Shown here piece after piece: positions 30,841 through 39,231 of a stretch of 64,000 nt of DNA; positions within the stretch are counted from its first letter, which is position 1, and every line of letters starts with the position of its first letter. This stretch comes from Archangium lansingense (lineage in GTDB: Bacteria; Myxococcota; Myxococcia; Myxococcales; Myxococcaceae). Where the stretch lies: positions 3,534,001 to 3,598,000 of the forward strand of contig NZ_JAPNKA010000001.1 of assembly GCF_026626635.1 (NCBI RefSeq), written 5' to 3'. The notes beneath the pieces are model-generated. The model did not search any database, was not told the DNA's origin, and saw only the letters and a program-made list of their open reading frames with translations. The position numbers were made by a program, and so were the translations under genes.

Positions 30841-32793
30841 CGCATAAGAGGGAAGGGGGCCCTGGTGAGGGGGAGGGAGGGTGCAGAGGGGCGGAGGAGG
30901 GCCGCTGAAGGGGCCGCCCGAGTGATGCGCCCGTCCGGTGGACAGGCCGCGCAGCCCCCTTGGGGTACACGCCAGTCCAGACCGCGCTGCCATCAGGAGC
31001 GTGGCAGGGGCCTGGAGCTCTTGGCGCCTCTTGAGGCTCAACACCACGCGGCCTGGGGTGGCCCTCGTGCCGGGGCCAAGCTGGCACATGCCGAGGGCAA
31101 GCCCAGGTGCTCCAGAATTGCCCGCCCCCCGGGGGCCCCCTTCACGTACGCCAAGAGCCGCCGCCTGCCTCCACACCTCACGCAGGCGAACACGTCGATC
31201 ATCAGGACGCAAACGACAAAAACGGCCGGAGAGGGGGACGACATGCTCGATGGTGACGTCCTCCCCCAGCACGATGACCCGCTCGACGAGCAAGCGGACG
31301 AGCCGTTGGCGCCCGGCGAAGTCGAGCGCCTCCAAGCCGTCCCGGATGGCCGCGGCGAAGGCCTCGAGGTCGGCCCCCAGCCTCTCCATGCGTGCACCCT
31401 CGGCGTGTTGAGCTTCCAGGTGCTCGACTCGCGCGCGCGTGGCCTGAAGCGAGGCCTCCAGCCGCTCGCGCCGGACCTTGAGCTCCTCTACCTCGATTGC
31501 TCCCTGCTGGTAGGCGTCGATGAGCCGGTCAATCTGCCCCTGCAGGTGCCGACAGGCCCCTTCCAGCCGCGCTCTCTCCTGGTGCGCGGCCTGCGAGGTC
31601 TCACGGCGCTCCTGCCAGGCGTCCACCTCCTTCTGAAGCATTTGCGGCTGCTTGAGCCAATCACATAAAGCCTTCCACACCACCGCATCCAGTTCCTCAG
31701 CTCTCACGCGCCGGGCGGTACAACGCTCGGCGCGGCCGGTGTCCACGGCGGACCGACGCTGGCAGGCGTAGTAGTGGTACTCGTAGGGGTGTCGTTGGCG
31801 ATGGGTCAGGCGGTGACATTCCATCCTCAAACCGCACCCGCCGCACACCACCAGCGAGCGCAGCAGGTAGTCGTGGCGGACATTGCGCGGGCTCAGCAGC
31901 TTGTTGCGCGCCAGACGCTCTCGCACTTCGCGCTGCTCTTGTTCTCCCACCAGGGCTGGCACAGGCACCAGCAGCCATTGCGCCCTGGGCCTCGCCCGGT
32001 GGCTGCTCTTGGGGTTCTTGCGGTACTTGCCAGGGTGGCGTGGCCGGGTGGGCTCCACCGGCTCGCGTTTGCCGTAGGTAGCCATGCCTGCATAGGCCGG
32101 ATTGGTGAGAAGGGTATACACCGTGGACTGGCGCCACAGGCTGGCTTTACGCGGACGGACACCTTGGGCATTGAGGCGCCTGGCTACCTGGCGTGCACTG
32201 AGGTCTTCCTCCAACACCCAGCGGTACATCTGCCGCACGTGTGTGGCCTCCACTTCGTCGACGACAACGACGCCCTGCGGCACCTGGGGCGTGCGCACTA
32301 CCCGGTAGCCGTACGGGGGATTGTAGAAGGGCAGCATCTGCCCGCTTTTCACCTTGTGCAGGCGTCCACGGCGCGTGCGCTCCAGAATCTTGGCCCGCTC
32401 GTACTCGGCAATCACGCCCTGCATCTGCACCAGCAGCAGGTCCTCGGGTTTCTGGCTGACGGGCCGCTCCAGAAAGTGCACCTGGACGCCTCGCTTGCCC
32501 AACTCCTCCAGGACAACCTGCTGGTGGACGTAGTTGCGAGCCAGTCTATCGGGGGCGTACACCAGCACCAGGTCGAGCAAGCCGTCAGCAGCCGCGTCCC
32601 GCAGCGCATCCAGGCCGGGTCTGTCCAGGCGTGAGCCGCTGTAGCCCTCATCCACGTAGCGGTGCTCGGCGGCCACCACCAGCCCCATGCCCTCAGCGGC
32701 CTTCTCCAAGGCCGCCAGTTGCGAGGCCACCGTCCTCTCCTCCTGCTGGCGCGTCGTCGACACGCGCGCATACAGTGCCGCTCTCTGCGTCAT
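30817..32793 (-). CDS. Large serine recombinase with host-derived C-terminal extension
   Basis: 658 residues. The N-terminal resolvase domain has catalytic Ser12 (ALYARVSTTRQ) and the YAPDRLARN and EYERAKILERTRRG blocks. A recombinase domain (PPYGYRVV ... LLTNPAYAGMATYGKREP) and a zinc ribbon (CGGCGL ... CQRRS ... RC) follow, then a coiled coil (about residues 380-470). The recombinase's own sequence ends at about residue 531; the last ~125 residues are translated from the IS91-type target in a wrong frame, because the element lacks its own stop codon. It should catalyse integration and excision of the element. Confidence 0.85.
   Translation of the reverse strand: MTQRAALYARVSTTRQQEERTVASQLAALEKAAEGMGLVVAAEHRYVDEGYSGSRLDRPGLDALRDAAADGLLDLVLVYAPDRLARNYVHQQVVLEELGKRGVQVHFLERPVSQKPEDLLLVQMQGVIAEYERAKILERTRRGRLHKVKSGQMLPFYNPPYGYRVVRTPQVPQGVVVVDEVEATHVRQMYRWVLEEDLSARQVARRLNAQGVRPRKASLWRQSTVYTLLTNPAYAGMATYGKREPVEPTRPRHPGKYRKNPKSSHRARPRAQWLLVPVPALVGEQEQREVRERLARNKLLSPRNVRHDYLLRSLVVCGGCGLRMECHRLTHRQRHPYEYHYYACQRRSAVDTGRAERCTARRVRAEELDAVVWKALCDWLKQPQMLQKEVDAWQERRETSQAAHQERARLEGACRHLQGQIDRLIDAYQQGAIEVEELKVRRERLEASLQATRARVEHLEAQHAEGARMERLGADLEAFAAAIRDGLEALDFAGRQRLVRLLVERVIVLGEDVTIEHVVPLSGRFCRLRPDDRRVRLREVWRQAAALGVREGGPRGAGNSGAPGLALGMCQLGPGTRATPGRVVLSLKRRQELQAPATLLMAARSGLACTPRGLRGLSTGRAHHSGGPFSGPPPPLCTLPPPHQGPLPSYAFCPAAST
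30841..31198 (-). mobile_element. IS91-type transposase, C-terminal part and terminus
   Basis: The reverse strand encodes DVFACVRCGG and then RAILEHLGLPSAC, the C-terminal zinc-ribbon-like end of IS91/IS801-type transposases, and ends at CGCATAAGAG. It continues in frame logic at 33125, on the other side of the inserted recombinase element. Confidence 0.75.
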
Positions 32794-33124
32794 GGCCCTC
32801 CTCCTGGGCGTCCTCCTCGCCCCTTGGCTCCTGGCTGCATGATGCGGCCCCGGGGCCTGTCCTTCTTGCCGACGAGCCGCTGCGGGCTGCCTCCAGCAGC
32901 AGCCTGACGGCCCTGCTCAGCCGCTCCTCGCCGTCCGGGGCCGGGCGCGCCTTCCACTTCACTTTCCAAACACGCTTGCCCATCCCGCTCGCCTGACGGC
33001 CTCTGCTGCTGAGGACATGGCGCGCCTGGCTGGGCGGCTACGCGCGAAGCCGACGAGCGCCTGGGCAGCCTGAAAACCCGGCGGTGGAGCGAGAAGCGGA
33101 TGGGGTTTTTGCCGTTTGCGTCTT
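31199..33124 (-). mobile_element. Serine-recombinase mobile element with inverted ends, inserted in the IS91-type gene
   Basis: Left end AGGACGCAAACGACAAAAAC (31203-31222) and right end, read on the other strand, AAGACGCAAACGGCAAAAAC (33105-33124) match at 18 of 20 positions. Immediately outside, GAACACGTCGA occurs on both sides (31188-31198 and 33125-33135). Removing the element and one copy rejoins the transposase reading FDVF-ACVRCGG, as in the related uninterrupted copy at 49829-50001. The element carries a large serine recombinase and one small gene. Confidence 0.75.
32693..32983 (-). CDS. Small basic protein upstream of the recombinase
   Basis: 96 residues beginning MGKRVWKVKWKARPAPDGEE, then RLSRAVRLLLEAA, and an acidic, low-complexity tail. 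It overlaps the recombinase start by about 100 bp. Short proteins with a KVxWKAxPAPDGEER-like start precede similar recombinases in myxobacteria as I remember them, so it may be an accessory of the element. The overlap and lack of a domain keep confidence low. Confidence 0.45.
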   Translation of the reverse strand: MGKRVWKVKWKARPAPDGEERLSRAVRLLLEAARSGSSARRTGPGAASCSQEPRGEEDAQEEGHDAESGTVCARVDDAPAGGEDGGLATGGLGEGR

Positions 33125-33265
33125 GAACACGTCGAAGTCGAACGTCCTGCTGAGCAACTCTGCCCAGTCCACTCGCGGTGTCCTCTCCTTCATCGGCTCC
33201 TTGCTGGCCGCTGCTTCAAGCGCCACGCTCGCCTCCTCCTCACCTGCTTGGGGGTGCTGCCTCCA
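33125..33265 (-). mobile_element. IS91-type transposase, internal part (other side of the inserted element)
   Basis: The reverse strand reads ALEAAASKEPMKER then DWAELLSRTFDFDVF. This matches the copy at 49829-50001 and leads directly into the ACVRCGG part at 31198. Confidence 0.7.
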
Positions 33266-33497
33266 GCACCACGCTCGCGGGGCATGGACGCCCTTTGATA
33301 GCGCCTGCCTGACGCGTCAACCGCGGCTGCTGACGCGTCTCCCGTCGCGCTGACGCGTCAGCCCTCCCTCCTGATGTGCCCCCCAGGGAAAACCACGACG
33401 CGCTCTCCTCGCGAGAGCCTTCTTCCCAGCGGCGCATCACCCTGGCACCTCCCGTGCACCCTGCTGGTTCCGCAGAGCACCTGAGCCGGAGAACCGC
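33266..33497. other. Leader region of the lod operon
   Basis: No coding sequence is seen. It holds the palindrome array at 33310-33360. GGAG lies a few bases before the ATG at 33498. Confidence 0.5.
33310..33360. promoter_or_regulatory. Three phased TGACGCGTCA palindromes upstream of the lod operon
   Basis: TGACGCGTCA at 33310-33319 and 33351-33360, and TGACGCGTCT at 33331-33340. Spacing is 21 and 20 bp, about two helical turns, so the sites face the same side of DNA. They are good candidates for an operator for a dimeric regulator. No nearby regulator gene is seen. Confidence 0.5.
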
Positions 33498-35780
33498 ATG
33501 TCCTTCCATCAACCTCCCCGCCATGTCTCATCCCCCACCCGCCCGCGCCACCGAGGTGGCCACGTGCGGGCGGGCCTCTTCTCCGCGCTCCTGCTGCTGG
33601 GCTCGACAGCCGCCGCCCAGCCCTCCGCCCCCCCGGCCAAGCCCAGTGCTCTCAACAACGGCAGCGCGGCGGAGGCCTCGGCCTACTACAAGAAACTCGC
33701 CAAGACGCTGAACTTCCTCACGCCGGCGACCGTCGAGTCGAAGGCCAACATGCAGGAGATGCTCAACTATCTCGGCTACTCGGAGCTCTCTCCCGAGGTC
33801 GTGGAGTTCGAGGCCCCTGAGAAGTTGATGGGCGGCGGCTCCAACCCGCCCACTGCGTCGGCCTTCCCCTACTGTGGCAAGTCCATCGAGCTCAAGTCGT
33901 GGAAGGGCGACTCGCTGAACCGTCCCAACACCGCCCAGGGAGTCACCACCTCAACCACGGGGGCCGGCAACCTCTGGACCGCCGAGTGTGTGGGAGACAA
34001 GGTCCGGCTCAAGTCGTCGAAGGGGGACTTCCTGCACCGCCCCGACAGCAACCAGGGCATCACCACCTGGCACACGGGCCCCGGCAACGACTGGACGGCC
34101 GAGTTCACCAACGGAAAGCTCATGCTCAAGTCGTGGAAGGGGGACTACCTGCACCGCCCCGACAGCGCGCAGGGCGTCACCACCTATCACACCGGCATCG
34201 GCAATCAGTGGACCGTCGTCGAGCCCACCTCGGCCCCTGCGCCGGCCTTCCCCTACTGTGGCAAGTCCATCGAGCTCAAGTCGTGGAAGGGCGACTCGCT
34301 GAACCGTCCTGACACCGCCCAGGGTGTCACCTCCGCGTCCACGGGGACCGGCAACCTCTGGACCGCCGAGTGTGTGGGAAACAAGGTCCGGCTCAAGTCG
34401 TCGAAGGGGGACTACCTGCACCGCCCCGACAGCGCGCAGGGCATCACCACCTGGCACACGGGCCCCGGCAACGACTGGACGGCCGAGTCCACCAACGGAA
34501 AGCTCATGCTCAAGTCGTGGAAGGGGGACTACCTGCACCGCCCCGACAGCGCGCAGGGCGTCACCACCTATCACACCGGCATCGGCAATCAGTGGACCGT
34601 CGTCGAGCCCACCTCCGGCGGCACCACCCCTCCTCCCCGCCAGAAGGGGGACATCCTCGTCTCCCGCTTCTTCGCGCCCAAGATCGTCAACTTCGCCGTG
34701 GCTCCCGAGAAGCGCAACATCGGCTGGCGCCGCCTGGTGCGCATCAACTCCCGCCCCAACTCCGAGGCGGCGAAGCACCACGTGCAGAGCGCGTGGATCC
34801 TCTTCAACCACTTCACCAGCCCCCCCGTCCATAGCCCCTATGGCGGCACCCCGCCCACCGAACAGCTCAAGGACTCCCCATGGGGCAAGGTGAAGATCGT
34901 CACCCCTGGCAACATGAAGAACGGCTCCGTCAACACCCAGGTGGCCCTCGTCACCCACTGCAAGGCAACCAAGGAGGAGTGCGCGGAGGTCGACAGCATC
35001 TACTGGGTGGACTTCGGTCCCTCGGACAAGGGCTACAAGCTCTCCTACCAGCTCGATGCCTTCTTCGACGCGGGCAACCTGGTCGCCGCGGGTGACACGG
35101 CCGGCGCGGCGCCCTACTTCGTGCCCAATGGGTGCGACACCTGCCACGGCTCGCTCAAGGGCCAGGCCATCCTCAATCTCCTGGACACGGACCACTGGAT
35201 GGACCGCCTCACGGATGGCGACTTCCCCGCCCTGGCCAGGCCGGACGCTCCGGCCGTCCTGTTCGACGCCGGCAAGGACACGAAGTCGCCCCAGTACGCC
35301 GCGGCCTTCGACATCATTCGCACCCTCAACCGCGAGATCGCCGACATGGCGCGGCGCATCAACAACCAGAGCTTCCAGCTCGCCGCCACCGACAAGTGGC
35401 TGCAGCTGCACCAGAGCTCGGTCCAGCCGGAGCCGGACCTCATCACGCGCGGCTTCGAGTTCGCCAACCTCAACCACCCGCTCCACAGCACGCGCAAGCC
35501 GACCCCCACCCCGCTGAAGTGGACCTCCAAGGCAGAGGACAAGGAGCTGGTGGGTCTGCTGAACAAGTACTGCTACCGCTGCCATGGCGCCATCCGCTTC
35601 GACGTCTTCAGCAAGGACCTCGTCGCGGACCAGACCAGCCCCATGCTCGACCGCATCGACCCGAACCCCGCCCAGGCCAAGATCGTCGGCTTCCAGATGC
35701 CCCCCGACCGCGAGCTGCCCGCGAAGGACAAGCAGCGCCTGTTGGACCTCCTCGACCAGCTTGACCAGGAAACCCACTGA
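33498..35780 (+). CDS. Secreted two-haem protein with six fascin-like beta-trefoil units (partner of LodA-type oxidase)
   Basis: 760 residues with a signal peptide (LFSALLLLGSTAAAQ). Residues about 122-378 are two copies of a 128-residue domain; each contains three units like IELKSWKGDSLNRP...QGVTT..TG.GN.WT. These match fascin/ricin-type beta-trefoil folding. The C-terminal half has two haem c sites, CDTCH (about residue 546) and CYRCH (about 692). The protein therefore probably binds a carbohydrate or surface through the trefoils and accepts electrons through the haems. It lies 16 bp upstream of the LodA-type oxidase gene. I know no exact precedent for this combination. Its role as electron acceptor is inferred. 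Confidence 0.75.
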   Translation: MSFHQPPRHVSSPTRPRHRGGHVRAGLFSALLLLGSTAAAQPSAPPAKPSALNNGSAAEASAYYKKLAKTLNFLTPATVESKANMQEMLNYLGYSELSPEVVEFEAPEKLMGGGSNPPTASAFPYCGKSIELKSWKGDSLNRPNTAQGVTTSTTGAGNLWTAECVGDKVRLKSSKGDFLHRPDSNQGITTWHTGPGNDWTAEFTNGKLMLKSWKGDYLHRPDSAQGVTTYHTGIGNQWTVVEPTSAPAPAFPYCGKSIELKSWKGDSLNRPDTAQGVTSASTGTGNLWTAECVGNKVRLKSSKGDYLHRPDSAQGITTWHTGPGNDWTAESTNGKLMLKSWKGDYLHRPDSAQGVTTYHTGIGNQWTVVEPTSGGTTPPPRQKGDILVSRFFAPKIVNFAVAPEKRNIGWRRLVRINSRPNSEAAKHHVQSAWILFNHFTSPPVHSPYGGTPPTEQLKDSPWGKVKIVTPGNMKNGSVNTQVALVTHCKATKEECAEVDSIYWVDFGPSDKGYKLSYQLDAFFDAGNLVAAGDTAGAAPYFVPNGCDTCHGSLKGQAILNLLDTDHWMDRLTDGDFPALARPDAPAVLFDAGKDTKSPQYAAAFDIIRTLNREIADMARRINNQSFQLAATDKWLQLHQSSVQPEPDLITRGFEFANLNHPLHSTRKPTPTPLKWTSKAEDKELVGLLNKYCYRCHGAIRFDVFSKDLVADQTSPMLDRIDPNPAQAKIVGFQMPPDRELPAKDKQRLLDLLDQLDQETH
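33861..34628 (+). repeat. 384-bp in-frame tandem duplication
   Basis: 33861-34244 and 34245-34628 are almost identical with period 384 bp (128 codons). The near-identity at DNA level shows recent duplication or gene conversion of the beta-trefoil domain. Confidence 0.85.
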
Positions 35781-35796
35781 GAACGGAGCCTGTACC

Positions 35797-37665
35797 ATGA
35801 GCCAGAGATTCTTCCGCATCCACCCCTCCATCGGAGTCGCCCGCGTGGGCGACTCCCCCACCGAGTTCTTCATCGGCCCCGAGCGGCCCAACGAGCTGTC
35901 CAACTACGACGCCGCCCAGAAGAAGTTCCGCCCCTTCAAGGACAGCCAAGGCCGCATCAAGCGCCAGGCGGCCCGCTTCCGAATCTTCGAGTACGAGCTC
36001 CAGGGCAGCCGGATCGTCCCCGTGCGCGAGGTGACCGCCGGCAGCCAGGGCATCACCCAGATCACCTGGAAGGCCCACCTGGCCAACCGCAAGGCCGCCT
36101 TCTTCAAGTTCGACGGGCAGGACGGCGCGGACGGCCAATGGAAGGGGCCGGAGACCGAGGTGGGCGTGCATGACACGAAGAACCGGCTGCGCAACAGCCA
36201 CGTGCCGGCGGCGGACCGGGAGAGGCTGCTCGTCATCGACCCGGGTGTGAAATCCATCTCGGGCCGAAACACCCCGCCGGTCCCCTTCACCAACACCAAG
36301 AGCCACATCCCCATCAAGTCCCTGGGGGAGCTGCGCACGGATGAGAATGGCAACCTGCTCGTGCTCGGCGGGAACGGCGTGGCCGCGACAACGAAGCCCG
36401 GCACGCTCATCAACAACTACGTGAACAACGACCACTGGTTCGACGACATGTCGGACGGGCCGGTGTCGGCGGAGATCACCTACGTGGTGGATGGCAAGAC
36501 GCAGGTGGCGAAGCTGGAGGGTGACACCGGGGCCTGGGTCCTGGTGGGGCCTCCCGACTTCGCGCCCCCGGTGGGCAACATCGTCCGCCTGCTGGACACC
36601 CTGTGGGACGTGGCGGTGCGCTCCCCCCAGGAGGTGAAGCTCTTCGACACGGATGGCCTCTTCTTCCAGGGGCTCTTCGCGCGGCTCGCGGCGCAGCGGG
36701 CGGACTGGGACGCCCAGGGGAACAAGTTCAAGAGCTACAAGCCCTCCTTCCTCCACGAGATCTATCCCCTGCTCGAGCGCGCCCTGGGGCAGCGCCATGT
36801 GCACAACCCCGAGGCCTCCAAGTCCTTCCACGCGAGCCTCGCGGGCGTGGAGCAGGACCTGGGCTCGATCTCCTCCAGCCGAGGGAGGCGCATGCGCAGG
36901 ACGATCTTCGGCTACATGCGCAGCCCCTCCACCAACACCGGCAACGAGCCCCTGCTCATGCCCAAGGGACTGGGAGACAGGTACACGGACCTGGAGAAGC
37001 AGCCCGGGCCGGACTACTTCATGACCCTCACGCGCGTGCAGTACGCGCTGCTCGAGCGCTGGGCCGCGGGTGAGTTCGAGGAGGACTGGGACCCGGTGGC
37101 GGCCAAGGCCATTGCCCCGGCCATCACCGCCGAGGGGCTGGACCGGGCCGCGATGGAGAGCTCGGTGGGAGGCCCCTTCTTCCCCGGCATCGACTGCAGC
37201 TGGATGGTGCGCAGGCCCGAGCTGTATGGCACGCCCTTCCGCGTCAAGCACTCGGGGAACGTCTTCCCCGGCGCCCCGGACACGTTGCCCATCCGCCCGG
37301 GATTCTTCTCCCAGCAGATGGCGCTGCCCTGGCAGGCGGACTTCTTCCAGTGCAAGAAGCAGCTCTACCCCGCCGCGCACGTCCAGTACGACGGCGAGCG
37401 CATGTACCACATGTGGTGGTGCGCCCACCGGCCGGATGACGTGTTCGCCCAGAAGGGGGACCTCGCCATGCTCTCCTGGACGCGCGAGCTGGAGAAGGTG
37501 GCCGAAGTCGAGGCAAAGAAGCCGGAGCTCACGTCCCAGGAGACGGAGGACACTCCCGCCAAGGACCTGGCCATGTACATCCAGATGACGCAGAAGTGGT
37601 CGAGCCTGGGCTTCGTCATCCAGGAGGGAGAGCAGTTCTTCGAGTCGCAGGAGCGGAGCAAGTAA
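35797..37665 (+). CDS. lodA: LodA/GoxA-family CTQ-dependent amino-acid oxidase
   Basis: 622 residues from ATG 35797. It begins with the family start FFRIHPSIGVARVGDS. The cysteine tryptophylquinone precursors are visible: Cys467 in FPGIDCSW and Trp512 in ALPWQADFFQC. LodA-type proteins oxidise amino acids such as L-lysine or glycine to release H2O2 and often kill other bacteria. No Tat or Sec signal is seen, as usual for the family. The flavoprotein LodB that makes the cofactor starts one base inside its stop codon. Substrate (lysine or glycine or other) cannot be told from sequence. Confidence 0.88.
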   Translation: MSQRFFRIHPSIGVARVGDSPTEFFIGPERPNELSNYDAAQKKFRPFKDSQGRIKRQAARFRIFEYELQGSRIVPVREVTAGSQGITQITWKAHLANRKAAFFKFDGQDGADGQWKGPETEVGVHDTKNRLRNSHVPAADRERLLVIDPGVKSISGRNTPPVPFTNTKSHIPIKSLGELRTDENGNLLVLGGNGVAATTKPGTLINNYVNNDHWFDDMSDGPVSAEITYVVDGKTQVAKLEGDTGAWVLVGPPDFAPPVGNIVRLLDTLWDVAVRSPQEVKLFDTDGLFFQGLFARLAAQRADWDAQGNKFKSYKPSFLHEIYPLLERALGQRHVHNPEASKSFHASLAGVEQDLGSISSSRGRRMRRTIFGYMRSPSTNTGNEPLLMPKGLGDRYTDLEKQPGPDYFMTLTRVQYALLERWAAGEFEEDWDPVAAKAIAPAITAEGLDRAAMESSVGGPFFPGIDCSWMVRRPELYGTPFRVKHSGNVFPGAPDTLPIRPGFFSQQMALPWQADFFQCKKQLYPAAHVQYDGERMYHMWWCAHRPDDVFAQKGDLAMLSWTRELEKVAEVEAKKPELTSQETEDTPAKDLAMYIQMTQKWSSLGFVIQEGEQFFESQERSK

Positions 37666-38825
37666 TGAGCGGGCGAGCCACACTCGAAGCCGTGGTGGTG
37701 GGCGGCGGGGTCGCGGGGCTGAGCGCCGCGCTGACCCTGGTGAGGGCGGGGGTCTCCACCTGCGTGGTGGAGCGCACGGACTACTCGCCCTGGCGCCCGG
37801 GGGAGACACTCTCCCCGGTGGCGTTCGCCGAGTTGCGGCGGTGGCTCGCCCCTGAATCGTTGGAGACGGAGGGCTTCCTGGTCTCGTACGGCCTGGAAGC
37901 CACCTGGGGCTCGGAGGAGCCCCACCACCACTCCTTCCTCACCAACCCCTACGGCCCGGGCTGGCACGTGGAGCGCCGGCAGTTGGACAGCCTGCTGGCG
38001 CGCCATGCGCAGTCACAGGGCGTGGAGCTGTGGCGGAACGCCTGCGTCACCCACTTGGAGCGTGAGGGGCGCGGGTGGCGGCTCCAGGTCAGCACGCCCG
38101 AGGGACCCAGGGAGCTGCACTGCTCGGTGCTGGTGGATGCGACGGGACGCTCGGCACAAGTGGCGCGACACTGCGGCGTGCGGCGGCAAACCCATGACAA
38201 GCTCTGCAGCGTGTCGGCCGTCGTGGACAGGCCTCCGAGCCACGAGGAGCACCTGCTCCGGGTGGAGGCCACCCCCTCGGGCTGGTGGTACACGGCGCCC
38301 CTGCCCCAGGGGCGCCTCATCTTCACCCTGCTGAGTGATGTGGATGTGCTGGAGCGCCACAACGCGTTGCGGCCCGACGGGTGGAGCGCGCTGCTGGCCA
38401 GGACCCGTCACCTGACGCGGGGGCTGGGAGGGCTGCCGGCGGTGCAGCGGCTGCATGTCCGCCCCTGCGAGACGAGCCGCCTGGAGCGCGCGGCCGGGGA
38501 GGGCTGGGCGGCGGTGGGGGACGCGGCGGCCATGTGGGACCCACTGTCCTCGAGCGGCATCGTCAAGGGGCTGCGCACGGGGCAGGCGGCGGCGCGCGCC
38601 CTGTTGGCCTCCCTGGCTGGGGACCGCGAGGCGCTGGAAGGCTACGCGCGGGAGCGGGAGGAGGAGTTCTCCCGCTACCTGGAGGCACGCCACGCCCACT
38701 ACGCCCAGGAGCGGCGCTGGGCGGGCGAGGAGTTCTGGCGGCGACGGCACGCGCTTGCTCCGAGCCCGCACATGGCGCTCGGGGCTCGCCTCGACGAGGC
38801 CGGGATGGGCGATGCGGCCGTCTAA
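37665..38825 (+). CDS. lodB: LodB-like FAD-dependent cofactor-maturation protein
   Basis: 386 residues. The FAD-binding start AVVVGGGVAGLSAAL and the later GDAAAMWDPLSSSGIVKGL block are those of tryptophan-halogenase/GG-reductase-like flavoproteins, to which LodB belongs. LodB hydroxylates the tryptophan of LodA so that CTQ can form. Its ATG overlaps the LodA TAA by one base, so expression is coupled. Its stop shares bases with the opposite-strand endonuclease fragment. Confidence 0.85.
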   Translation: MSGRATLEAVVVGGGVAGLSAALTLVRAGVSTCVVERTDYSPWRPGETLSPVAFAELRRWLAPESLETEGFLVSYGLEATWGSEEPHHHSFLTNPYGPGWHVERRQLDSLLARHAQSQGVELWRNACVTHLEREGRGWRLQVSTPEGPRELHCSVLVDATGRSAQVARHCGVRRQTHDKLCSVSAVVDRPPSHEEHLLRVEATPSGWWYTAPLPQGRLIFTLLSDVDVLERHNALRPDGWSALLARTRHLTRGLGGLPAVQRLHVRPCETSRLERAAGEGWAAVGDAAAMWDPLSSSGIVKGLRTGQAAARALLASLAGDREALEGYAREREEEFSRYLEARHAHYAQERRWAGEEFWRRRHALAPSPHMALGARLDEAGMGDAAV

Positions 38826-39075
38826 CTGTCCGGCTGCGCCCGCAGCGCGCGCGAGTGGAAGAGGAAGTCGATCGCCTTGGCACTCCCGTTCGCGTTGCAA
38901 GTCGGCTGGTGCCGCCCCTCGTAGGCATCGAGCAGCCCGGCCGCTGAGAAGGCTCGGACCAGCGGCTCCCCGGGCTGCGCGTTGAAGTCGCCGCACACGA
39001 CCCACAGGGCCTCCGGGTCTCGCCGGACCAGCTCCTCGAGCAGCTCGGCCGCCTCCTGCATCCCCTGGTGCTGCG
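38822..39075 (-). pseudogene. Endonuclease/exonuclease/phosphatase-family C-terminal fragment
   Basis: Reads WVVCGDFNAQPGEPLVRAFS and ends AKAIDFLFHSRALRAQPDS. GDFNA and the DFLF near the end are the late motifs of the DNase I-like fold. The N-terminal half is missing; the break falls exactly at the IS terminus GCGCATAAGAG at 39076. Confidence 0.7.
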
Positions 39076-39139
39076 GCGCATAAGAGAAAGAGGGGCAGGG
39101 TTGAGGGCAGGGGGTTGGGGCAGAGAGGAGGGGGAAGGC
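39076..39139. mobile_element. IS terminus (64 bp shared with 60108-60171)
   Basis: Begins GCGCATAAGAGAAA and matches the 60108 copy over 64 bp with three differences. Only the end of the element remains. About 90 bp of unassigned sequence separates it from the RTX gene. Confidence 0.65.
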
Positions 39140-39231
39140 AGCTGACGGGAGCCCGACAGAAGCACGCCTCGTTTACAGAGGGAAAATGGGGTGCACCCTT
39201 GCTCGACTGGTGGGATGGACAAGAAACGCTT

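Noticed and set aside
33310..33360. CRISPR array
   Set aside because: Three 10-bp palindromes with 10-11-bp gaps are far too short for CRISPR repeats and spacers.
33951..35903. 650-codon reverse-strand frame over the haem/trefoil gene
   Set aside because: A shadow of the forward gene; Val/Asp/Gly/Leu repeats mirror the coding repeats.
35608..37809. 733-codon reverse-strand frame over the LodA gene
   Set aside because: Shadow frame with low-complexity composition and no domain; LodA on the forward strand has all family motifs.
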